Positions 1 to 5,091 of a stretch of DNA of 5,612 nucleotides are shown here, piece by piece. The notes below the pieces were generated by a model. The model was not told where the DNA came from, searched no databases, and saw only the letters and a program-made list of their open reading frames with translations. Each line of letters starts with the position of its first letter. Positions within the stretch are counted from its first letter, which is position 1. The translations under genes were made by a program, and so were the position numbers. The stretch is from JAKFWI01 sp035549875 (GTDB lineage: Bacteria > Pseudomonadota > Alphaproteobacteria > Caulobacterales > Aquidulcibacteraceae): the NCBI GenBank assembly GCA_035549875.1, contig DASZPV010000135.1, forward strand, positions 1 through 5,612. The letters are read 5' to 3'.

Positions 1-11
1 CAGCCGCCCCG

Positions 12-27
12 CCCCTCGCGGGGAGGG
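12..27. repeat. Short GC-rich inverted repeat at the window edge
   Basis: CCCTC at 13-17 pairs with GAGGG at 23-27 across a five-base loop, and CCCC at 12-15 can alternatively pair with GGGG at 20-23. It lies just upstream of the mutL promoter. It could be the end of a terminator for a gene to the left, without a visible T-tract, or part of a dispersed intergenic palindrome. The left side is cut off by the window, so neither can be decided. Confidence 0.3.
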
Positions 28-38
28 TGAAGCATTGT

Positions 39-48
39 GCTATACTTC
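39..48 (+). promoter_or_regulatory. mutL: Probable -10 element of the mutL promoter (leaderless start)
   Basis: GCTATACTTC fits the GCTATAnWWC-like -10 consensus described for the Caulobacter housekeeping sigma factor. It also reads as an extended -10 (TG-c-TATACT at 38-46, five of six matches to TATAAT). Transcription starting about seven bases after the hexamer would begin near 52-54, only 3-5 bases before ATG 57. No purine-rich ribosome site lies between the two, so the mRNA would be essentially leaderless. No TTGAC-like -35 is visible at usual spacing; that region is G-rich. The motif is seen; its activity is inferred. Confidence 0.55.
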
Positions 49-56
49 CCCGACTC

Positions 57-1853
57 ATGACCATCCGCGTTCTCCCCCCCGAAGCGGTCAACCGCATCGC
101 CGCCGGCGAAGTGATTGAGCGGCCGGCTGCCGTCGTGAAGGAGCTGGTTGAGAACGCGCTGGATGCCGGCGCTACGCGCATCGCCGTGCGCATCGAGGGC
201 GGCGGGCTTACGCTGATCCGGATCGACGATGATGGCGCGGGCATTGCACGCGAGCAATTGCCGTTGGCGATCGAGCGGCATGCAACGTCGAAATTGCACG
301 CTGAGGAAGACGGCGCGGTCGATCTGCTCAACATCAACACCATGGGCTTTCGCGGCGAGGCGCTGCCTTCGATCGGCGCGATTTCGCGGCTGACGATCAC
401 ATCGCGCGCGCGCGGCGCCGCGGATGCGTGGGCGATCAGCGTGGAAGGCGGTGTAAAGAGCGCGCCGGCGCCGGCAGCGCTGGCCGGCGGCACGATCGTC
501 GAGGCGCGCGATCTGTTCTTCGCCACGCCCGCGCGGCTGAAATTCATGAAGACCGAGCGCGCCGAGGCGATGGCGATCACCGATATCGTCAAGCGCATCG
601 CGATGATCCGCGCCGAGGTCGGCTTCACGCTGGAGATTGACGGGCGCGCGGTGCTGCGTCTGGCGCCCGATACGCCGGATCGCCGCCTTGGCGCGATTCT
701 GGGTGCAGATTTTCGCGAGAACGCGGTCGAGCTTGATATGATGCGGGGCGAAGCGCATCTGACGGGCTTTGCCGGCCTGCCGACATTCAATCGCGGCGGG
801 CGCGATCACCAGCATTTGTTCGTCAATCGCCGCCCGGTGAAGGATAAAATGCTGCTCGGCGCGGTGCGCGGCGCTTATCAGGACTTGCTCGCGCGCGACC
901 GCCATCCGGTGCTGGCGTTGTTCATCGATCTGCCGCCGGAGGAGGTGGATGTGAATGTGCATCCGGCGAAGACCGAAGTGCGCTTCCGCGATTCCGCCGG
1001 CATGCGCGGGCTGATCGTTGGCGGATTGAAGCACGCGTTGGCAAGCGCCGGCCATCGGGCCAGCACGAGCGTCGCCGAGCAGGCGTTCGCCTATGCGCGG
1101 CCCGAACAACGCGGGCTGGCCCAGCAATGGACGCTCAACGAAGGCGCGCTGGCGTCGCCGGATTTCGTGATGCCAAGCGCGCGGGTGGAAGGTAACGGAC
1201 CGCCGGCATCCTTGCCGGCGAGCGCAGCAGGGACTTGGACCAACGATGCCGGCGGGACGCCGGCGGTCCCATCCTTTCCGCTTGGCGCGGCGCGGGCGCA
1301 GGTGCATGAAACCTATATCGTGGCGCAGACGGCGGATGGTATCGTCATTGTCGATCAGCACGCGGCGCATGAGCGGCTGACCTATGAGCGGATCAAAGGC
1401 ATGCTTCCCAATGGCGGCGTAAAGCGCCAGGCGCTGCTGATCCCGCAAGTGGTTAATCTGGACGCGGCCGAAACGGAATTGTTGCTCGCGCGCGCGGAGG
1501 AGTTTGCTGAGCTTGGCCTGGTGATCGAGCCGTTCGGCGGCGGCGCGGTGCTGGTGCGCGAGATTCCAGCATTGTTGGGGCCTGTCGATTGCGCGGCTTT
1601 GCTGCGCGATCTGGCCGATGACTTATCGGAGCTTGGCGCCGCTCACGCGCTGAAGGAGCGGCTGGAGGATGTGTGTTCGTCGATGGCGTGCCATGGCTCG
1701 GTGCGCGCCGGCAGGCGCATGAGCGCCGACGAGATGAACGCGCTACTGCGCCAGATGGAAGCGACGCCCTTCTCCGGCCAGTGCAATCACGGCAGGCCGA
1801 CCTATGTCGAGTTGCGCCTTGCCGACATCGAGAAATTGTTCGGGCGCCGCTGA
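57..1853 (+). CDS. mutL: DNA mismatch repair endonuclease MutL
   Basis: MutL couples MutS mismatch recognition to strand incision in methyl-independent mismatch repair. The 598-residue product has the N-terminal GHKL ATPase: the KELVEN block with E29 and N33, DAG at 36-38, D58-x-G60, and GFRGEAL at 97-103. A transducer-like domain runs to about 330 and ends with the DVNVHPAK block at 298-305. A variable linker spans about 331-410. The C-terminal dimerisation domain carries DQHA-x2-E-x4-E (D433 to E444), ACHGSVRAG (544-552) and QCNHGRP (575-581). In the family these motifs mark the metal-dependent nicking endonuclease found in MutLs of organisms without MutH. The start is placed at ATG 57 because the protein then begins MTIRVLPP like other MutLs; an in-frame GTG at 27 would add ten atypical residues. 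No Shine-Dalgarno lies before ATG 57, which fits a leaderless message. Residues 381-405 come from a palindromic repeat element. The identification is very secure. Confidence 0.97.
   Translation: MTIRVLPPEAVNRIAAGEVIERPAAVVKELVENALDAGATRIAVRIEGGGLTLIRIDDDGAGIAREQLPLAIERHATSKLHAEEDGAVDLLNINTMGFRGEALPSIGAISRLTITSRARGAADAWAISVEGGVKSAPAPAALAGGTIVEARDLFFATPARLKFMKTERAEAMAITDIVKRIAMIRAEVGFTLEIDGRAVLRLAPDTPDRRLGAILGADFRENAVELDMMRGEAHLTGFAGLPTFNRGGRDHQHLFVNRRPVKDKMLLGAVRGAYQDLLARDRHPVLALFIDLPPEEVDVNVHPAKTEVRFRDSAGMRGLIVGGLKHALASAGHRASTSVAEQAFAYARPEQRGLAQQWTLNEGALASPDFVMPSARVEGNGPPASLPASAAGTWTNDAGGTPAVPSFPLGAARAQVHETYIVAQTADGIVIVDQHAAHERLTYERIKGMLPNGGVKRQALLIPQVVNLDAAETELLLARAEEFAELGLVIEPFGGGAVLVREIPALLGPVDCAALLRDLADDLSELGAAHALKERLEDVCSSMACHGSVRAGRRMSADEMNALLRQMEATPFSGQCNHGRPTYVELRLADIEKLFGRR
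1197..1271. repeat. In-frame palindromic repeat-like element inside mutL
   Basis: This stretch contains four copies of the palindrome GCCGGC (1202-1207, 1214-1219, 1248-1253, 1259-1264) arranged as two hairpins: CGCCGGC-6 nt-GCCGGCG at 1201-1220 and GCCGGC-5 nt-GCCGGC at 1248-1264. The ends are a perfect 11-bp inverted repeat, GGACCGCCGGC (1197-1207) against GCCGGCGGTCC (1259-1269). GCCGGCATC (1202-1210) also matches GATGCCGGC (1245-1253) in inverted orientation. The 75 bp are exactly 25 codons and encode MutL residues 381-405, ending in DAGGTPAVP. The element lies in the disordered linker between the ATPase and endonuclease domains, where an insertion would be tolerated. The structure resembles REP-type or Rickettsia palindromic elements that have entered coding genes. 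That it is a dispersed repeat is inferred; only one copy is seen here. Confidence 0.6.
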
Positions 1854-1909
1854 TCCTCACAATTTGCGACATCTTCCCGTCATGGCGGCGAGGTTCTATC
1901 TGAGACGCA
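1854..1909. other. mutL-TIR gene intergenic gap
   Basis: These 56 bp hold no convincing terminator or hairpin. A TATCTG at 1897-1902 weakly resembles a -10, but the nearest TTGCGA (1864-1869) is 27 bp away, too far for a standard promoter. The TIR gene may depend on read-through from mutL. Confidence 0.4.
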
Positions 1910-3349
1910 ATGGCCGATGTTTTCATTTCCTATTCCAGCGAGGACCGTGATCGCGTGCGTCCGCTGGCCGAAGCGCTGGAGCAGCGCGGCCTTAGCGTGT
2001 GGTGGGATCGCGCGCAGGCGGGCGGCGATGATTATGCGTGGACGATCCAGAAGGCGCTCGACGAGGCGCGCGTCGTCGTGGTGGCATGGTCGTTCAACTC
2101 TGTGGAATCTCCGTGGGTGCGCGATGAAGCGGCGCGTGCGCGGGCGGCAAAGCGGCTCGCGCCGGTCCTGCTCGATCGGGCGCGGATTCCGGCAGGTTTC
2201 GGTTCCATCAATGCGGAAGACTTCACTGCATGGAATGGCGCCGCGAGCGCGCCGCAGATGGACATGCTGCACAACATGCTGAAGGCGCGGATTGAAGGAC
2301 GTGCCCCCGATGGGGGCGTACTGGCGTGCTGGCGCAACGCCAAGGCGCGCGTCAAGCTGGCCTTGGTGCTGGGCGTCGTTGCGCTGGCGATGCTCGGCAT
2401 CGCTTGCGGTGTCGTGATCTGGATCAATGGTCATGCGCCGGCGCAGACAACACCGGCCGCACCCCGTTCCGATGTCACGCACTTGAGCGGCCTGGTCGGT
2501 CAGGGAAAAATTTCCGGTGAGCAGGCGGTGGAATTATCGCAACTTCTGCAGCAGCAGGCGTTCGTAGACGTTCCGGCGCCGCGTCCGGCGACCGCCCCTG
2601 GTGCGCCGGCCGCCGTGTCCGCCGTAGAACTGGATGAAAGCGCGCGGGCGACGTTCGCCGATGCGGCCGCGCAATTGTTGCAGGATCCCAATCCCGCGGT
2701 GCGCGAGGCGACGCTTGAGGCGGCAAGGCCGCGAACGCGTCAGGCCGGCATAGATAACTTATGGGACATCGCGAAAAAGGACAGTCCTTCATCCGGCGCG
2801 ATCTATCGCTATTGCGCTGCGATCGGGGCGCTGGCGCAGGACTCGCGAACCCAGACGGCGCTTGAGCGCGCGCGCGATTCAAATCCGCAGGATCGCCGGC
2901 TTTGGCGCCTTCTCAGCGCCCAATACGCCAGGAATAATGACGCCAAAGCGGCAAAAGGCGCCGCGCTCGTCGGCGAAGGCCTTTCCGCCGCGGCGCAAGG
3001 CCAGCCGGATCGGGCGGCCGAGACGCTGGAGAAGGCGCTGCCGCTGCTGACGGCGCCCGGCTCCAAAGCGTTCGTACTCGGCCAATTGGGCGACGCCGCA
3101 GCCAAACGCGACGATTGGAGCGCGGCGGAAAAACGCTATCGCGCCGCCGTCGATCTGCATGCGCAGGAGAAGAATATCGCCGGCGTTGCGATTGACGCGC
3201 CGAAATTGGCGCGCGCGCAATTTCAGCAAGGCGAACAGGCCAAGGCCTGCGCAACGCTGAACGCGGCCAGGCGTTTGGGCGTGGAAACCGTCGCCGGGCA
3301 ATTGTCGCAGATGTGCGGCAAGGACGCCGCGCCCTCTACTTCGCCCTAG
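1910..3349 (+). CDS. TIR-domain membrane protein with C-terminal TPR/helical repeats
   Basis: The 479-residue protein opens with a bacterial TIR domain (about 1-110): VFISYSSED at the first strand, GLSVWWDR at 28-34, a BB-loop-like AQAGGDDYAW, VVVVAWS at 55-61, and SPWVRDEAARA at 67-77. E73 aligns with the catalytic glutamate of NAD-cleaving TIRs such as SARM1 (WVxxE). A basic stretch (RNAKARVK, 142-149) precedes one hydrophobic segment at about 150-172. That predicts a cytoplasmic TIR and a periplasmic remainder. An Ala/Pro linker (about 220-238) leads to a HEAT-like stretch (DPNPAVREATLEAA, 259-272) and then about four TPR-like helical pairs (328-457), the clearest at 388-418. Enzymatic activity is inferred from E73. 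The gene starts 56 bp after mutL on the same strand, possibly by read-through, with only a weak GAG at 1902-1904 as ribosome site. Its 3' end overlaps rsmD by 4 bp. Composition resembles its neighbours, so recent transfer is not evident. The cellular role is unknown. Confidence 0.85.
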   Translation: MADVFISYSSEDRDRVRPLAEALEQRGLSVWWDRAQAGGDDYAWTIQKALDEARVVVVAWSFNSVESPWVRDEAARARAAKRLAPVLLDRARIPAGFGSINAEDFTAWNGAASAPQMDMLHNMLKARIEGRAPDGGVLACWRNAKARVKLALVLGVVALAMLGIACGVVIWINGHAPAQTTPAAPRSDVTHLSGLVGQGKISGEQAVELSQLLQQQAFVDVPAPRPATAPGAPAAVSAVELDESARATFADAAAQLLQDPNPAVREATLEAARPRTRQAGIDNLWDIAKKDSPSSGAIYRYCAAIGALAQDSRTQTALERARDSNPQDRRLWRLLSAQYARNNDAKAAKGAALVGEGLSAAAQGQPDRAAETLEKALPLLTAPGSKAFVLGQLGDAAAKRDDWSAAEKRYRAAVDLHAQEKNIAGVAIDAPKLARAQFQQGEQAKACATLNAARRLGVETVAGQLSQMCGKDAAPSTSP

Positions 3350-3906
3350 GGCCAGGAGAGAAACAGCACTTTCGCGGCGCCGTAGGTGCGCTCGTCGTGC
3401 AGTGTAAATCCGTCCACGGACGGTTTCTCGTCGGCGCTGCATTCGAGCACGATGCAGGCGCCGTTGTCGATCCAGTCTCCTTCGGGCAGGCGCCTGAGAG
3501 CCTCTTCAGCCAGGCCCTTTGCGTAGGGCGGGTCGATGAATACGAGGTTGAACGGCGCGTCCAGCCCGGCGGGACGACGGCCCAGATCGATGGCGCTGCG
3601 CCGGTGCAGGCGCGTGTTGCCGAACAGGCCGAGGGTTTCGATGTTGTCGCGGATGGCGCCGCGCGCGGCGGCGTCAGTCTCCACGAACAGGGCGAAAGCC
3701 GCGCCCCGCGACATGGCTTCAAGACCATAGGCGCCCGAGCCCGCGAACAGGTCCAGCACGCGCCGGCCCTCCAGGCCGGCAGACCACGGCGCGTGCGCCA
3801 GCACGTTGAACACCGCCTCGCGCGCCCGATCGCTGGTGGGGCGGGTGGCGCGCCCGGGCGGGGCGACAAGGGGGCGGCCGCTGAAGGTTCCGGCGATGAT
3901 CCGCAT
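3346..3906 (-). CDS. rsmD: 16S rRNA (guanine(966)-N(2))-methyltransferase RsmD
   Basis: RsmD transfers a methyl group from S-adenosylmethionine to N2 of G966 in 16S rRNA during 30S assembly. The 186-residue product matches the family in length and starts with the typical MRIIAGTFSGRPL, followed by TRPTSDRAREAVFNVL (21-36). The Rossmann-fold SAM site is VLDLFAGSG at 50-58, with an acidic VETD at 75-78, and the N-methyltransferase catalytic motif is DPPY at 125-128. The start at 3906 is chosen from this conserved N-terminus. The frame stays open further upstream to 4077, but that part is unlike RsmD and runs over the divergent gene. Only a weak, close GGGG precedes the start. Its TAG stop interlocks with the TAG of the TIR gene through a shared CTAG at 3346-3349. 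It is oriented like the RluB-type gene downstream in the window but separated from it by two opposite-strand genes. Identification is secure. Confidence 0.95.
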   Translation of the reverse strand: MRIIAGTFSGRPLVAPPGRATRPTSDRAREAVFNVLAHAPWSAGLEGRRVLDLFAGSGAYGLEAMSRGAAFALFVETDAAARGAIRDNIETLGLFGNTRLHRRSAIDLGRRPAGLDAPFNLVFIDPPYAKGLAEEALRRLPEGDWIDNGACIVLECSADEKPSVDGFTLHDERTYGAAKVLFLSWP

Positions 3907-3988
3907 GCCCCGTTCTGGCCGGCTCGGCTTTGCTGCGCAACCGGCATGGGGTTGGCGCGTTGGTGGGGCAGGCGAATAGGAGCGACCG
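3907..3988. promoter_or_regulatory. Divergent intergenic region between rsmD and the exported-protein gene
   Basis: The 82 bp separate two genes that face away from each other, so promoters for both should lie here or just inside the genes. No strong sigma-70 match was found on either strand. TTGGCG at 3952-3957 with GAATAG at 3974-3979 has 16-bp spacing, but it would start the message inside the ribosome site of the rightward gene. A small inverted repeat, TTGC-tgc-GCAA at 3930-3940, is a possible operator-like site. Promoter presence is inferred from gene orientation. Confidence 0.35.
3978..3982 (+). promoter_or_regulatory. Ribosome binding site of the exported-protein gene
   Basis: AGGAG lies six bases before ATG 3989. 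It is the clearest Shine-Dalgarno in the window and fixes the start of the small exported protein. Confidence 0.8.
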
Positions 3989-4405
3989 ATGAAACTATTG
4001 CATGTTGTGGCGCTTTCCGCCGGCTTGGCTGGCGCAGCGCTGTTTGCGAGCCCAACACAGGCGGCCACCGCCACCAACCAAACCGCGTCGCTTACCGAAC
4101 AGGGCGCGGACGCGCAGACGTTTTACTCGGAAAGCGAGGTCGGCCCGGCGCGGCGTGGGTTCCGCGCGAAATGCAGCACACATGAAGACAGCGGTGTCTG
4201 CGAGTGTCTTGCAGCCGCCTATGCTCAAGCGCTTACGCCGCCCGAGGTGAATCTCGCCGCGGCGATGATCGGCCCGAGGTCGCTCATGAAAACCCGCGCC
4301 ATGCGCGCGTTCGCGAGCGCGGAGGCCCAGGAAGTCGCCCGCGCCCATGTCGAACAGGCCGCGGCGCAATATGAGCCGCTGTGCCGCCAGCCGGGGCCGG
4401 CATGA
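3989..4405 (+). CDS. Small exported protein of unknown function with a Cys/His cluster
   Basis: I do not recognise the family. The 138-residue product starts with a clear Sec signal peptide: MKLL, a hydrophobic core (about residues 5-20), then SPTQA with an AxA-type cleavage after about residue 25. The mature protein of about 113 residues is therefore periplasmic or secreted. It has four cysteines (62, 71, 73, 132). The first three sit with H65 in the block KCSTHEDSGVCEC, followed by a predicted helix and a TPPEVNLAAA turn-helix (83-92). The cysteines could form disulfides or hold a metal; neither is shown. The rest is Ala/Arg-rich and helical. A good AGGAG supports the start. The gene is divergent from rsmD and ends 56 bp before the TerC-like gene in the same direction, so the two may share a transcript. 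That the coding sequence is real is supported by the signal peptide and ribosome site. Confidence 0.8.
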   Translation: MKLLHVVALSAGLAGAALFASPTQAATATNQTASLTEQGADAQTFYSESEVGPARRGFRAKCSTHEDSGVCECLAAAYAQALTPPEVNLAAAMIGPRSLMKTRAMRAFASAEAQEVARAHVEQAAAQYEPLCRQPGPA

Positions 4406-4414
4406 GGGCTTGAC

Positions 4415-4458
4415 CCCGCCTGCTTCGCCGCTGAGAACCGGCAAGGGGAAAAGGCGGG
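4415..4458 (+). promoter_or_regulatory. Hairpin covering the ribosome-binding region of the TerC-like gene
   Basis: CCCGCCT (4415-4421) is perfectly complementary to AGGCGGG (4452-4458), three bases before ATG 4462. Inside, CTT-c-GCCG (4423-4430) pairs with CGGC-AAG (4439-4445) apart from one bulged C, leaving an eight-base loop. The 3' arm contains the purine-rich ribosome site (AAGG at 4451-4454 and GGCGGG), so folding would hide it. CCCC at 4414-4417 could instead pair with GGGG at 4445-4448, giving an alternative fold. There is no T-tract, so it is not a typical terminator. TerC-family genes are often controlled by the manganese-sensing yybP-ykoY riboswitch, but this region is too short and I do not see its conserved loops. 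Regulation is inference. Confidence 0.45.
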
Positions 4459-4461
4459 AAG

Positions 4462-5091
4462 ATGCTGGCCGATATCGCGGCGCTGGTTGAAGTCATCCTG
4501 ATCGATCTGGCGCTGTCCGCGGATAACGCCGTGGCTGTGGGCCTTGCCGCGTCGGCGTTGGATTATACGCAGCGGCGGCGCGCCGTGATGTGGGGCGTGT
4601 TGCTGGCCCTCGTCTTGCGGATTGTCTTTGGGCTGCTGACAGTCGAGCTTCTACAGATACGCGGCCTATTGCTGGTCGGCGGCCTGGTGCTGTTCTGGGT
4701 GGCCTGGCGGATGTGGCAGGATTTGCGCAAGGGCGAGGCTGCCAATCAGGCGTCAAACCTGGAGCGCAAACCGCCCGTGAGCTTCGGCCGGGCATTGGTG
4801 TCCATCGTGGTCGCCAATCTAGCCTTGTCGCTCGATAACGTCCTCGCGGTTGCGGGCGTCGCGCGGCATACGCCCGCGATCATGACATTTGGGCTGATCT
4901 TGTCCGTCGTGCTGATGGGCGTGGCGGCGAATTTCATCGCGCGGATCATCGAGCGGCATCGATGGATCGGCTATGCCGGCGTCGCCGTGATCGTGGTCGC
5001 GGGCGCAGCGATGATCTGGGAGGATGGCAACGCTTTTCTGCCCGCCTATATACCGGCGCCGCCATCCTGGCTTGGCGGCGACACGATTTAG
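4462..5091 (+). CDS. TerC/YjbE-family integral membrane protein (putative metal-ion exporter)
   Basis: TerC-family proteins are inner-membrane proteins. Several members are linked to manganese export or to metalation of secreted proteins, others to tellurite resistance. The 209-residue product shows the family's internal duplication: IDLALSADNAVAVG (14-27) and ANLALSLDNVLAVAG (118-132), each with an acidic residue and a DN pair (D21-N22, D125-N126) inside a membrane helix, plus D15. Predicted helices are at roughly 4-27, 42-62, 66-85, 110-132, 138-160 and 168-186. A hydrophilic loop at 86-109 separates the two halves. The length fits the shorter YjbE-type subfamily. The start at ATG 4462 leaves a weak AAGG/GGCGGG ribosome site that can be buried in a hairpin. 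It follows the exported-protein gene by 56 bp and overlaps the convergent pseudouridine-synthase gene by 4 bp. The family assignment is firm; the substrate is inferred. Confidence 0.9.
   Translation: MLADIAALVEVILIDLALSADNAVAVGLAASALDYTQRRRAVMWGVLLALVLRIVFGLLTVELLQIRGLLLVGGLVLFWVAWRMWQDLRKGEAANQASNLERKPPVSFGRALVSIVVANLALSLDNVLAVAGVARHTPAIMTFGLILSVVLMGVAANFIARIIERHRWIGYAGVAVIVVAGAAMIWEDGNAFLPAYIPAPPSWLGGDTI

Noticed and set aside
27..56. In-frame GTG start extending MutL by ten residues
   Set aside because: The extra residues are not MutL-like, the conserved N-terminus begins at ATG 57, and the likely -10 element lies inside this extension.
1880..2482. 200-codon open frame on the minus strand opposite the TIR gene
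   Set aside because: It is antisense to a clear TIR domain, Arg/His/Pro-rich with no recognisable motif, as expected for shadow frames in GC-rich DNA.
1910..3349. TIR gene as part of a multi-gene anti-phage system such as Thoeris or a TIR-linked CBASS
   Set aside because: No ThsA-like, cyclase, Argonaute or other defence partner is present on either side within the window; neighbours are mutL and rsmD.
3907..4077. N-terminal extension of RsmD by 57 residues
   Set aside because: The extension is low in RsmD similarity and overlaps the start of the divergent signal-peptide gene; MRIIAGTFSG at 3906 is the normal start.
3313..4185. 290-codon open frame on the plus strand across rsmD
   Set aside because: It lies opposite the well-conserved RsmD sequence and reads into the exported-protein gene in another frame; no family features.
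4415..4458. Intrinsic terminator after the exported-protein gene
   Set aside because: The hairpin is not followed by a T-run and ends three bases before the next start codon, so a role at the ribosome site is more likely.
4406..4461. yybP-ykoY manganese riboswitch upstream of the TerC-like gene
   Set aside because: The gap is only 56 bp and the conserved loops of that riboswitch class are not visible; only a simple hairpin can be supported.
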